This document shows, in pieces, positions 53,655-63,301 of a stretch of DNA of 64,000 bases. The notes under the pieces are model-generated. The model saw only the letters and a list, made by a program, of their open reading frames with translations, made no database searches and had not been told where the DNA came from. Position 1 is the first letter of the stretch. Each line of letters begins with the position of its first letter. The stretch spans positions 62,001 to 126,000 of the forward strand of contig NZ_MIJZ01000001.1 in the NCBI RefSeq assembly GCF_001730285.1, written 5' to 3'. The translations under genes and the position numbers were made by a program. This DNA comes from Enterococcus ureasiticus (lineage in GTDB: Bacteria > Bacillota > Bacilli > Lactobacillales > Enterococcaceae).

Positions 53655-53939
53655 ATGAAAAAAATGTTGATTATGTGTGGTACAGGTGTTGCTACATCAA
53701 CGATTGTAACGAATAAAGTCAAGGAATGGTTGAAGAACAAAGGCTATGAAAATGACGTCCGATTATACCAGTCAAAAGTTGCCGATGAAATGAATAGAAT
53801 TGATGATTACGATATTATTGTTAGTACAACGGTGGTTCCAGATAAAATAAAAGACAAAATCATCATGGGCTTACCCTTGCTTACAGGAATCGGCATGGAA
53901 GAAATGTATCAAGAAATTGAAGCTAAAATCAATGAATAG
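53655..53939 (+). CDS. PTS EIIB component, galactitol type
   Basis: A 94-aa GatB-like domain protein. The phosphocysteine is Cys8 in the P-loop MCGTGVATST. The start is ATG 53655 behind AGGGAAGAAG. It lies between EIIC and the aldolase. With the IIA and IIC genes a complete transporter is present. Confidence 0.92.
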   Translation: MKKMLIMCGTGVATSTIVTNKVKEWLKNKGYENDVRLYQSKVADEMNRIDDYDIIVSTTVVPDKIKDKIIMGLPLLTGIGMEEMYQEIEAKINE

Positions 53940-53950
53940 GGGGAATCAAG

Positions 53951-54778
53951 TTGTTAGTTACATCAAAAGAATTATTTAAACAGACTCAAGCAGGGAAATT
54001 TGCGATTCCAGCTGCTAATTTCTTTGACTTAGATTCTGCAAGAGCCTATGTATCGGTTGCTGAACGGATGAACAAACCGTTGATTCTTGCTTTTGCTCAA
54101 GCGCATATGGACATGATGTCGTTAGAAGAAGCAGCTTTGATCGGAAACTTTCTAGCAAAGAAAGCAACAGTACCAGTGGTCTTACATTTAGATCACGGTC
54201 AAGATGAAAAGATTATAAAACAAGCGATAGATTTAGGATTTACCTCAGTTATGATCGATGCGTCACTTGATTCATTTAAAGAAAATGTACGTCGATCTAA
54301 AGCAATTGCTGATTATGCGCATGAACGAGGCGTAGTAGTTGAAGCAGAAATTGGTTTTGTAGGTTCAGGTGTTAATTATGAAAATCATGATCACAGTGAT
54401 TCTATTTATACAGAAGTTGTGGATGCAGTGAATTTTGTTGAGCAGACAAATGTAGACTCTTTAGCCGTGTCGATTGGAACAGCACATGGTTTTTATAAAG
54501 GTGTACCTAAAATTAGTTTTGAACAGTTGTCAGAACTTCGAAAAACGTTGAAAACACCACTCGTATTGCATGGTGGGTCTTCTTCAGGTGATGATAACTT
54601 GCATCGATGTGCGACTGAAGGTATTAGTAAAATCAACATTTTTACTGATTTTATTACTGCAGCAATGAAAAGGATAGAGCAAAAAAATCCTACTGATTAT
54701 TTTCAATTAAAGAAATATGCTAATCAGGCAATAGAAGAAACACTCGAACATTACTACAAAGTATTTTCTACTAAATAA
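53951..54778 (+). CDS. Class II ketose-bisphosphate aldolase (GatY/KbaY/FbaA family)
   Basis: A 275-aa zinc-dependent aldolase. Metal and substrate motifs: HLDHGQD (zinc His and catalytic Asp), VEAEIGFVG, SIGTAHGFYKG, VLHGGSSSGDDN and KINIFTDF. It starts at TTG 53951 behind AGGGGGAATCAAG. Family members split fructose or tagatose 1,6-bisphosphate, or a ketose monophosphate, into DHAP plus an aldehyde. No sugar kinase is encoded here, so the substrate may be the PTS-delivered phosphate itself or need a kinase from elsewhere. Works with the following isomerase-like gene. Confidence 0.88.
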   Translation: MLVTSKELFKQTQAGKFAIPAANFFDLDSARAYVSVAERMNKPLILAFAQAHMDMMSLEEAALIGNFLAKKATVPVVLHLDHGQDEKIIKQAIDLGFTSVMIDASLDSFKENVRRSKAIADYAHERGVVVEAEIGFVGSGVNYENHDHSDSIYTEVVDAVNFVEQTNVDSLAVSIGTAHGFYKGVPKISFEQLSELRKTLKTPLVLHGGSSSGDDNLHRCATEGISKINIFTDFITAAMKRIEQKNPTDYFQLKKYANQAIEETLEHYYKVFSTK

Positions 54779-54792
54779 AAGAGGTGACTAAA

Positions 54793-55491
54793 TTGAAAAA
54801 AAGAGTGATTCGATCCCCATTTTTCTGTGTGAATCCAAAAGCATATTTATATGGAGAAAAAGCGCTGAAAATGGCAAAAAAGGCGGATGAACTTGCTGAA
54901 AAATACGATATCGATATTTTTTTCACGGTTCAGTATGTAGACGTTTATCGGATAGCCAAAGAAACAAGTCGTTTGATCATTACGGTTCAACATATGGACA
55001 GTTTAACAGTGGGACCAGGAATGGGTTACATTTTACCAGAAGGACTTGTTGAAGCTGGTGTTCAAGCAACATTTTTAAATCATGCTGAACATCCAGTTAG
55101 TATCAATCAACTTGTAACTATCATGAAACGAGCAGAAGAATTAGGGATTTCGGTGATCGCTTGCGCTGATTCAATAGCCGAAGCCCAAGCGATTGCCACA
55201 CTGAAACCAGATGTAATGGTTTGTGAACCAACTGAATTGATCGGTACTGGAAAAGTCAGTGATCTTACCTATATGGAGGAAACGAATCAGGCGGTAAAAT
55301 CTGTTTCACCAAATACATTCGTTTTACAAGCGGCAGGTATTAGCACTGTCAAAGATGTCCGCAAAGCAATTAAGTCTGGAGCTGATGGCACAGGGGGGAC
55401 AAGCGGCATTGTGTGTGCAGCAGACCCGATACAAACCTTAGAAGAAATGGTGGAAGAAGTTGTCAAAGTCAGAGCAGAGCTAAAGGAGTAA
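54793..55491 (+). CDS. Triosephosphate isomerase homologue, archaeal type
   Basis: A 232-aa TIM-barrel protein. Alignment from memory shows it follows the short archaeal TIM plan rather than the ~250-aa bacterial one: VNPKAY (N14, K16), the QHMD segment, FLNHAEHP with H97, CEPTELIGTG with E145, and the QAAGIST and GADGTGGTSGIV phosphate loops. The Lys-His-Glu catalytic set of TIM is complete. The start is TTG 54793, five bases after GAGGTGA. It may interconvert DHAP and glyceraldehyde 3-phosphate from the aldolase, or isomerise a tetrulose/pentulose phosphate. Its presence in a PTS operon is unusual; the specific reaction is unknown. Confidence 0.8.
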   Translation: MKKRVIRSPFFCVNPKAYLYGEKALKMAKKADELAEKYDIDIFFTVQYVDVYRIAKETSRLIITVQHMDSLTVGPGMGYILPEGLVEAGVQATFLNHAEHPVSINQLVTIMKRAEELGISVIACADSIAEAQAIATLKPDVMVCEPTELIGTGKVSDLTYMEETNQAVKSVSPNTFVLQAAGISTVKDVRKAIKSGADGTGGTSGIVCAADPIQTLEEMVEEVVKVRAELKE

Positions 55492-55497
55492 AATTCT

Positions 55498-56013
55498 ATG
55501 AAGACCTATACGATGGATTTAGCGTTACTATCTAATGGACAGCGCGTAAGCTATCACAATATTACAGAAGAAGTGAAGCAAGCTGTTAAAGAAAGTAAAA
55601 TAACAAACGGGATATGCGTGGTTCAGTCGCCTCATACGACTTGTTCAGTGATATTTGAAGAATTTGTCCACGATTTGGATTTCAACGGAGATGAGTTTTT
55701 ACAAGTAGATCTAAATCGAATACTAGATAAAATTATACCAAGAGAACTATCTGAAGAAACGAATTATCGTTATCCTGGTCCCAAACATCTTGAATTTTTA
55801 ATGGGACTAAAAGATCCTAATTACCCAAGCGATCCCGGTACGATTTTAAATGGAGATGCTCATATTCGTGCTTCTTTATTTGGATCAAGTGAAACCTTTA
55901 TCGTTAAAGATACAGCACTTCAAATCGGATCTGTTGGGTATGTTTATTTTATTGACTTCGATCAAAATCGTAAGCGAAATAGAAAATGTCAGTTGATAGT
56001 AATGGGTGACTAA
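55498..56013 (+). CDS. YjbQ/UPF0047-family protein
   Basis: A 171-aa protein of the YjbQ (UPF0047) family. The conserved HTTCSVI motif near residues 43-49 and the GDAHIRASLFGSS motif that binds a metal and phosphate-like ligand are both present; family length is usually ~135, so this is a longer variant with an extra middle segment (about 75-115). E. coli YjbQ has weak thiamine-phosphate synthase activity, but its true role is unsettled. It starts seven bases after the isomerase gene with an AAAGGAGTAAAATTCT site and is the last gene of the operon. A phospho-sugar reaction in the same pathway is a fair inference. Confidence 0.82.
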   Translation: MKTYTMDLALLSNGQRVSYHNITEEVKQAVKESKITNGICVVQSPHTTCSVIFEEFVHDLDFNGDEFLQVDLNRILDKIIPRELSEETNYRYPGPKHLEFLMGLKDPNYPSDPGTILNGDAHIRASLFGSSETFIVKDTALQIGSVGYVYFIDFDQNRKRNRKCQLIVMGD

Positions 56014-56042
56014 ATGTTTGTAGATAAATTAGTTCGATTAAG

Positions 56043-56072
56043 AGGCCAATAGAACATGTTGCCTAGTTTTTT
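56043..56072 (+). terminator. Terminator of the PTS operon
   Basis: AGGCCAA pairs with TTGCCT (one bulged C, 56043-56064), followed by AGTTTTTT. Confidence 0.65.
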
Positions 56073-56102
56073 CTCTGTATCATTTTTTAGAAAAGATAAT
56101 AC

Positions 56103-56133
56103 TTGACTTATAGTGGACTCTAATAAGTAAAAT
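56103..56133 (+). promoter_or_regulatory. MerR-type promoter of the second aldo/keto reductase
   Basis: TTGACT (56103-56108), a 19-base spacer, TAAAAT (56128-56133), with a dyad CTTATAGT-GG-ACTCTAAT in the spacer. Closely similar to the site at 34036. Confidence 0.72.
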
Positions 56134-56192
56134 CAATCATATAGAATAAGAGTTTCTTTAATAATGAATGATTTGAAAGGATGGGACACAAG

Positions 56193-57176
<984 letters not shown>

Positions 57177-57295
57177 AAATCAAATATACTTGAATAAAAA
57201 CTTTAAAAATAAGAAGATAAAAAATAACTTTGTAAAAGTTTTTTAAACAGATTTTATTGAATGCGGCGAAACAAGAAAAGTCTTTTCAGGCGAAC

Positions 57296-57372
57296 CTTCT
57301 GATTCCATCGTTTATCTGGATTCCAAGTGACCGGGTTGTGACTCATAGAGTTATGTCCCGGTTCCTTTTTTG
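57296..57372 (+). repeat. Intergenic hairpin repeat, copy 3 (terminator, truncated)
   Basis: It keeps only the right part of the element: the CGTTTATCTGGATTCC block and the hairpin (57327-57344 with 57348-57365, loop ATA), 16 of 18 positions paired, followed by TTTTTT. The lower stem is CCGGG/CCCGG here where copies 2 and 4 have CTGAG/CTCAG. Confidence 0.8.
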
Positions 57373-57506
57373 ATTTCACAACAAATAAAAAAATTTATCA
57401 GTTTTTATTAGTCATACACCATACATAGTTCTATAATAAGTTATAAAAGCTACAATCAATATTCGAATAGTTGTATTCTATACATCACTCTAATAGGAGG
57501 AACGAT

Positions 57507-59750
57507 ATGGAAAAAGAATGGATCAACATAAAAAACGCTACACAAAATAACTTGAAAAACGTAACAACTCAAATACCTAAACATAAATTAACCGTGGTTA
57601 CAGGAGTCTCTGGTTCTGGAAAGTCTTCTTTGATTTTTGATACATTGGCTGCAGAGTCTCGTAGAGAATTGAATGATACATTTCCAAGCTTTTTGCAAAA
57701 ATATCTACCAAAATATGGCAGGCCAGTTGTTGAAAACATTGAAAATTTACCTGTTGCGATTGTGATCGAACAAAAGAAATTGTCTTCAAATTCTCGATCA
57801 ACAGTAGGGACATACACCGATATATATACCTTTTTACGTCTGCTTTTTTCAAGAGTAGGGAAACCATTTGTTGGCTATTCAGATACTTTTTCCTTCAATC
57901 ATCCTGACGGCAAATGTCCTGAGTGCGATGGTATTGGAACCGTGACAACTATTGATGTTCATAAATTAGTTGATTTCAATAAATCTTTAAACGAAGGTCC
58001 GATAGACTTCCCGACTTTTCATGCGGGATTTTGGCGTTGGAAGCGTTACGCAGATAGCGGCCTATTTGATTTGAATAAGAAAATAAAAGACTATTCGAAA
58101 GAGGAGTTAGAATTATTTTTATATGCACCACAACAAAAATTAAAAAGTCCACCAGAAAAATGGCCTCATACTGCACTATTTGAAGGAGTGATCCCTCGGA
58201 TGAGAAGGAGTATCCTACAATCAGATGAAGGAAAAAGACATCAAAAGCAATTAGATCGATTTGTAACCGTTGAAACTTGTCCTGCATGTTTGGGAGCTCG
58301 GGTAAATGAGCGAGTACGAAGCTGTAAAATTTCAGGTAAAAGTATCGCGGATGTAGTGATGTTTTCACTGGATGAATTAACTTCTTTTATTGAAAAAATC
58401 AATGAGCCATTAGCTGTAGATGTCAAACCTGAAATTCAAAAACGTCTAAAGGCTTTAATTGATATTGGCTTAAGTTATTTGACTTTAGCTCGATCTACTG
58501 GCAGTCTCTCTGGTGGTGAAGCACAACGCATCAGAATCTCTAAGTATATCAATAGCGCACTCAATGACATGATGTATATTTTGGATGAGCCAAGCGCAGG
58601 CCTACATCCTAAAGATATCGATCGAATCAATAACGCTTTGCTTTCTTTGAAAAATAAAGGAAATACAGTGGTTTTGGTGGAACATAACCCTCAATTGATC
58701 CGATCAGCAGAATATATACTTGATATGGGGCCTGGGGCAGGTGAAGGCGGTGGTGAGCTTCAGTTTGCTGGAGATTATTCTGAATTTCTTCAAACCAAAA
58801 CAATTACAAGTGAGGCTCTTCAGACTACTATTCAAATTAAAACGAAAACACGTAAACCAAAAAACTTTTTGGATATAAAAAATGCCAATCGCCATAATCT
58901 AAAAGATTTTTCCGCGAAGATACCATTGGATGTCATGACGGTTATTTGCGGTGTTGCAGGTTCAGGAAAATCTTCATTGGGTGAGGTCATCCGTCAAACA
59001 GCTATTGAAGACAATCAAGAGATCGTAGCCATTTCGCAAAAAAGTATTGGAATCAATTTACGTTCTACTCCTTTAACTTATTTAGATATTTTTGGGAAAA
59101 TCCGTGAACTGTTTGCTAAAGAAAATAGCGTGAGTGCTGCTTTATTTAGTTATAATTCAAAAGGAGCTTGTCCAAGATGTCGCGGCAAAGGTGTAATTAT
59201 TTCGGATATGGCTTTTATGGAAGACATCGTGACAACTTGTGAAGTTTGTCATGGTACACGTTATAATCCAGAGGTACTGAAGTACACATACAATGGCAAA
59301 ACCATTGTCGATGTTTTAGAAATGACAGTTAACGAGAGTGGCCACTTCTTTTCTAAACTGCCTTTCAAAAATGAATTATTAACGTTAATGGAAGTTGGCT
59401 TAGGTTATTTAAGATTGAACCAGTCTTTGACCACACTTTCTGGTGGTGAATTGCAGCGTTTGAAATTAGCGAATCAGCTTCATAAGAAGGGAACGATTTA
59501 TTTGTTAGATGAACCAACAGATGGGTTACATTTAGCGGATATCGATCAATTGTTGAGGCTGTTTAATCAAATGGTCGATGAAGGAAGTAGCTTGATTCTT
59601 TTAGAACATCATTTGAGTATCATCAAGCAAGCAGACTGGATCATCGAAATGGGACCAGAAGGCGGTGCAAAAGGTGGTCAATTAATGTTTAGCGGAACAC
59701 CTAAAAAATTATCAGTTTCAGATGATTTGATTACTAAACCTTATTTGTAG
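57507..59750 (+). CDS. Short UvrA-like ABC ATPase (drug-resistance type)
   Basis: A 747-aa UvrA-related ABC protein, about 200 residues shorter than UvrA because the UvrB-binding region is missing. Two ABC units: Walker A GVSGSGKSS and GVAGSGKSS, signatures SLSGGEAQRI and TLSGGELQRL, two Walker B motifs (ILDEPSAGL, LLDEPTDGL). Zinc modules CPECDGIG...CPACLGA and CPRCRGKG...CEVCHG. The start is ATG 57507 behind TAGGAGGAACGAT. Similar proteins (DrrC, UvrA2) protect against DNA-binding drugs. Monocistronic, ended by repeat copy 4. Confidence 0.9.
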   Translation: MEKEWINIKNATQNNLKNVTTQIPKHKLTVVTGVSGSGKSSLIFDTLAAESRRELNDTFPSFLQKYLPKYGRPVVENIENLPVAIVIEQKKLSSNSRSTVGTYTDIYTFLRLLFSRVGKPFVGYSDTFSFNHPDGKCPECDGIGTVTTIDVHKLVDFNKSLNEGPIDFPTFHAGFWRWKRYADSGLFDLNKKIKDYSKEELELFLYAPQQKLKSPPEKWPHTALFEGVIPRMRRSILQSDEGKRHQKQLDRFVTVETCPACLGARVNERVRSCKISGKSIADVVMFSLDELTSFIEKINEPLAVDVKPEIQKRLKALIDIGLSYLTLARSTGSLSGGEAQRIRISKYINSALNDMMYILDEPSAGLHPKDIDRINNALLSLKNKGNTVVLVEHNPQLIRSAEYILDMGPGAGEGGGELQFAGDYSEFLQTKTITSEALQTTIQIKTKTRKPKNFLDIKNANRHNLKDFSAKIPLDVMTVICGVAGSGKSSLGEVIRQTAIEDNQEIVAISQKSIGINLRSTPLTYLDIFGKIRELFAKENSVSAALFSYNSKGACPRCRGKGVIISDMAFMEDIVTTCEVCHGTRYNPEVLKYTYNGKTIVDVLEMTVNESGHFFSKLPFKNELLTLMEVGLGYLRLNQSLTTLSGGELQRLKLANQLHKKGTIYLLDEPTDGLHLADIDQLLRLFNQMVDEGSSLILLEHHLSIIKQADWIIEMGPEGGAKGGQLMFSGTPKKLSVSDDLITKPYL

Positions 59751-59801
59751 ATACTTTTTAAACTAAGAGTCAAGTAGAGAGTTACAGAGGAGTTAAAATA
59801 A

Positions 59802-59921
59802 AAATGAGGTTGGGACAGAAGGGTTTAACTCCGAGAAATAAGCTGCTTTTGCTCCCACCGTTTATCCGGATTCCTTGAGACTGAGAGGTGACTCGTAGAG
59901 TTATGTCTCAGCCTCATTTTT
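59802..59921 (+). repeat. Intergenic hairpin repeat, copy 4 (terminator)
   Basis: A full-length copy nearly identical to copy 2. The ends AATGAGG (59803-59809) and CCTCATT (59912-59918) are complementary, so the whole element can fold on itself; the inner hairpin (GAGACTGAG... with CTCAGCCTC) has loop GTA. It lies between convergent genes and can terminate the UvrA-like transcript; the T-run is on the plus strand. Confidence 0.85.
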
Positions 59922-60560
59922 TCATTTTCTCCAATGCAGATTTTTTAAAGCTACAAGAAAGAAAGGTAAATAGAGAAACAATAGACTTAGTCGTTGCCAA
60001 AGCCCACGATATGGGATATTTACTTGATTGACTATAGGAATTTTAGGCGCAGCAAATAAAAATATAAAGCAAACGGACAGGATAAAAATAATGATAAGTG
60101 TTTGAACAAATAAAGGCTTTTTTTCTATTCTGTAGAGCTTGATCAAAAGATATATAGCAATAAGAAGCGATACAAACCCTGCTCCTGATAAATAGTCATG
60201 AATGATTGATTCAACATTTATTTTGCTTGCATTGGTTGAGCGATCAAAAATTCCAGTAATAAGACAATCACCAATAGCAAAACCAGCCATCACAATACTA
60301 AGCCATTTAGCAAGTGGTTTGGATGTATGCTTGAATCGTTCATAAAAACTAGGGATAGCCAAAAGAAATAAGCCTCCATCAATGATCTGCCAAATTTTAA
60401 AGGCGGATTTGACAGGGCTACCATCTTCGCCAAAATCACTGATTAACATCGTGATGTGATTATAATCAGGATAAAAATTTGCGAAAATCCAAGGTAAAGT
60501 CAATTCGCTGATAATAACCAAAATCATAATAAGAAATCCATAATTTTTTATAACTTTCAT
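59922..60560 (-). CDS. DUF998-family membrane protein
   Basis: A 212-aa integral membrane protein with about six hydrophobic segments, of the DUF998 family: ISDFGEDGSPVKSAFKIWQ after the first helix and GIFDRSTNAS in a central loop are its landmarks. It starts at 60560 behind AGAAGG. The function of the family is unknown. It has its own upstream dyad (60598-60614), so it is probably regulated alone by a TetR- or PadR-like protein. Confidence 0.8.
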   Translation of the reverse strand: MKVIKNYGFLIMILVIISELTLPWIFANFYPDYNHITMLISDFGEDGSPVKSAFKIWQIIDGGLFLLAIPSFYERFKHTSKPLAKWLSIVMAGFAIGDCLITGIFDRSTNASKINVESIIHDYLSGAGFVSLLIAIYLLIKLYRIEKKPLFVQTLIIIFILSVCFIFLFAAPKIPIVNQVNIPYRGLWQRLSLLFLYLPFFLVALKNLHWRK

Positions 60561-60597
60561 GAAAAAACCTTCTTTGCTCTCAATCGTTTGTGTTCAC

Positions 60598-60614
60598 TAT
60601 AGTAGTATACTATA
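60598..60614 (-). promoter_or_regulatory. Operator-like inverted repeat before the DUF998 gene
   Basis: TATAGTA, three bases, TACTATA: perfect 7-bp arms about 40 bases upstream of the minus-strand start codon, overlapping AT-rich -10-like sequence. No regulator gene is adjacent. Confidence 0.45.
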
Positions 60615-60828
60615 CAACTTGTTTTTTTTAGAAAAATAATGATTCACTAAATAAAGCCTGATTTATGAGAATGAACTAGCCTCTTGCAGTTCAATGAGTT
60701 TTCATGGATAATAAGGAATTGAGTCTAAAAAAGTTTTGATAACTAAGACTACAAATCAATTCACACAAAAAGATATCTTAACCGTGTGTAAAATGTTTTG
60801 ATCGATAAAATAGAAGAATGGGGAAACA

Positions 60829-62277
60829 ATGAATAAAACAAACTTCAATACCTATCCAATAAGTGATGTTATCCTAGATGCCATTTCAGATTTAGGCTAT
60901 GAAACACCAACACCAGTCCAACAAGCTGTGATTCCAGCTGTTTTGGATGGAAAAGATGTCTTAGTTCAGTCACAGACGGGTAGTGGGAAAACAGCTAGTT
61001 TTGGTATCCCGCTTTGCGAAAAAGTTGACTGGGCAGAAAATAAACCACAAGTCCTTGTTTTAGAACCAACAAGAGAGTTAGCACAACAAGTGCAAGAAGA
61101 TCTAATCAATATCGGCCGGTATAAACGGATAAAAGCAACGGCAGTTTATGGAAAAGCTTCGTACGTTAAACAAAAATCGGAATTAAAGCAAAAAAGTCAT
61201 ATCGTTGTGGGAACGCCTGGTCGAGTACTAGATCATATAATAAAAGGAACGCTCCCGCTTGAAAAAATCAACTGTTTAGTGATTGATGAAGCTGATGAAA
61301 TGCTGAATATGGGGTTTATTGAGCAAGTAAAAGAGATTATCGCAGCATTGCCTGAAGCTAAAAACACAATGCTGTTTTCTGCGACGATGCCAAAAACAAT
61401 TGAAAAAATGAGCAGCTCATATCTGCGTGAACCTGTTGTTGTAAAAATCGAAGCGACAGAAAAAACAACACCTAAAATCCAGCATGCTTTTTTAGATGTA
61501 ACAGAAGAAAATAAATTTGCTGCGTTAGAGGCAGTAACGATCGTTGAAAACCCCGATACATGTATTATCTTCGGGAACACACAAGAAAAAGTCAATGACA
61601 CATATGATTTCTTGGTAAAAGCTGGATATCCAGTTGGTAAATTACATGGTGGTATGATGCAAGAAGACCGTTTTGAAGTAATGGATGCTTTTAGAAAAGG
61701 TAAGTTTCGTTATCTCGTGGCAACAGATGTTGCAGCCCGTGGTATTGATATCGAAAATATCACGCATGTCATTAATTTAGATGTACCTTTTGAAAAAGAA
61801 AGCTATATTCACCGTGTAGGAAGAACAGGACGTGCTGGCAAAGAAGGGTTTGCGCTAACATTTGTAACGTCAAAAGAAGAGTCATTAAAAAAAGAAATCG
61901 AATCATTTGGTGAGTTGACAATGACACGGATCACTTTACCAAATGCTAAGCAAGTAGCAAGAAATAAATCTGAGTTTGAAAAGAAAATAACAACAAAGCA
62001 AAAACCAAAGCAGCAAAAGGCTAAGCGTGTAAATGAAGAAATCACAAAAGTTTATTTCAATGGCGGTAAGAAAAAGAAATTAAGAGCACTTGATTTTGTA
62101 GGAACTATTTCAAAAATTGAAGGCATCACATCAGAAGATATAGGGATTATTACCATTCAAGAAAATGTGACATACGTTGATATTTTAAATGGAAAAGGCC
62201 AACTGGTTATTCAAGCAATGAAAGAACGAACGATCAAAGGCAAGCAATTGAAAGTCCACGTGGCAAGAAAAAAATAA
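60829..62277 (+). CDS. dbpA: DEAD-box RNA helicase, DbpA/YxiN type
   Basis: A 482-aa ATP-dependent RNA helicase. All DEAD-box motifs are present: the Q motif (TPTPVQQ), [23 protein letters not shown] (as VIDEADEML), SAT, ARGID and HRVGRTGR. The C-terminal ~75 residues (after a Lys-rich linker) are the DbpA RNA-binding domain ([19 protein letters not shown]) that targets hairpin 92 of 23S rRNA. Role: assembly of the 50S subunit. A GAATGGGGAAACA ribosome site precedes the ATG. Confidence 0.92.
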   Translation: MNKTNFNTYPISDVILDAISDLGYETPTPVQQAVIPAVLDGKDVLVQSQTGSGKTASFGIPLCEKVDWAENKPQVLVLEPTRELAQQVQEDLINIGRYKRIKATAVYGKASYVKQKSELKQKSHIVVGTPGRVLDHIIKGTLPLEKINCLVIDEADEMLNMGFIEQVKEIIAALPEAKNTMLFSATMPKTIEKMSSSYLREPVVVKIEATEKTTPKIQHAFLDVTEENKFAALEAVTIVENPDTCIIFGNTQEKVNDTYDFLVKAGYPVGKLHGGMMQEDRFEVMDAFRKGKFRYLVATDVAARGIDIENITHVINLDVPFEKESYIHRVGRTGRAGKEGFALTFVTSKEESLKKEIESFGELTMTRITLPNAKQVARNKSEFEKKITTKQKPKQQKAKRVNEEITKVYFNGGKKKKLRALDFVGTISKIEGITSEDIGIITIQENVTYVDILNGKGQLVIQAMKERTIKGKQLKVHVARKK

Positions 62278-62282
62278 AATAA

Positions 62283-62328
62283 TAAAGAACATAACTCAGG
62301 GGAAGGTTGAGTTATGTTCTTATTTTTT
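62283..62328. terminator. Bidirectional terminator between dbpA and the SDR gene
   Basis: A 14-bp stem (AAGAACATAACTCA 62285-62298 with TGAGTTATGTTCTT 62308-62321) flanked by A-rich and T-rich ends. Confidence 0.92.
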
Positions 62329-62346
62329 AGTTTAATAGTTAAATCA

Positions 62347-63183
62347 TCAGTGATCCGTCGTCAGAGTCAATTGTTTCCAAGTTTCAATACTTGTTTTAGA
62401 GGCATCAATCTTTTGGGTTGCATGTTTATACGCATCACTTCCTAATAGTAATCTAAGAGGTGGCTCCATTGAACTTTCAGTCATTTTAATCATTGCTTCA
62501 GCAGCTAATTCTGGATTACCTGGCTGGTGTCCACTCAATTGCCTAAGCCCACGGATACTTTTTCCCGCAGATTGATTATAATCTGAAATCGTTGTTGTAT
62601 TTTCTTTGGCAGAACGTCCAGCAAAATCAGTTGTAAAATCGCCAGGTTCAATTAACGTTACATGGACTCCAAGAGGCATTACTTCTTGATAAAGTGATTC
62701 TGAGTAGCCTTCAACAGCAAACTTACTGGCATGATAATAACCGAAACCAGGGAACGCAACAAGACCGCCAACCGAAGAGATATTTAAAATATGTCCAGTA
62801 TTCGCTTTTCTCATTAAAGGTAAAACTTCACTTGTAACGCTAGCTAACCCAAAGAAATTAATATCAAAAAGATTCCTCGTTTCTTGTTCATCCGCTTCTT
62901 CAATTGAAGAAAAATAACCTATTCCAGCATTGTTTACTAGAACATCGATTTGACCGAAATATTCAATTGCGCGACTTACTGCTTGTTTGACTTGTTCTTT
63001 TTTCGTTACGTCCAAAGGGATTATCAACACATCCGTTTCATTTGTCAAATAACTTTCAACATCTTGAGGATTGCGTGCAGTAGCGACCACGCGATAATGG
63101 TGTTCTAGTAATTTTAACGTGAGTGCTTTTCCAAATCCTGTCGAGGCTCCAGTTACGAACCAGACTTTTTCATTGTTTGTCAT
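62347..63183 (-). CDS. Short-chain dehydrogenase/reductase
   Basis: A 278-aa classical SDR oxidoreductase. NAD(P)-binding TGASTGFG, structural NNAG, catalytic Ser in NISSVGG, and the YHASK motif. The RNPQDVE segment after beta-2 suggests NADP(H). The start is at 63183 behind AGGAGGAAAAAAT; the frame to 63216 is only an extension. Divergent from a MerR regulator gene, sharing a 118-base region with a MerR-type promoter. Substrate unknown; SDR genes of this kind often follow electrophile or redox stress. Confidence 0.9.
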   Translation of the reverse strand: MTNNEKVWFVTGASTGFGKALTLKLLEHHYRVVATARNPQDVESYLTNETDVLIIPLDVTKKEQVKQAVSRAIEYFGQIDVLVNNAGIGYFSSIEEADEQETRNLFDINFFGLASVTSEVLPLMRKANTGHILNISSVGGLVAFPGFGYYHASKFAVEGYSESLYQEVMPLGVHVTLIEPGDFTTDFAGRSAKENTTTISDYNQSAGKSIRGLRQLSGHQPGNPELAAEAMIKMTESSMEPPLRLLLGSDAYKHATQKIDASKTSIETWKQLTLTTDH

Positions 63184-63250
63184 ATTTTTTCCTCCTAAAA
63201 ATTTTGTTAAAGACACCTAATTTATAAGTGCCTTCTCATGGTACAATGAA

Positions 63251-63281
63251 ACTATAAACCTTGAGAGTTACACTCAGTCAA
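63251..63281 (-). promoter_or_regulatory. MerR-type promoter of the SDR gene
   Basis: On the minus strand TTGACT (63281-63276), a 19-base spacer, TATAGT (63256-63251), with an inverted repeat TGAGTGT-A-ACTCTCA in the spacer. It lies in the divergent region next to a MerR-family gene. Confidence 0.75.
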
Positions 63282-63301
63282 ATAGAAAGAAGAGGATTCT
63301 A

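Noticed and set aside
60729-60828. Promoter for dbpA
   Set aside because: TTGATA and TACAAAT occur here but with wrong spacing, and other boxes have spacers over 20 bases; no firm promoter could be placed.
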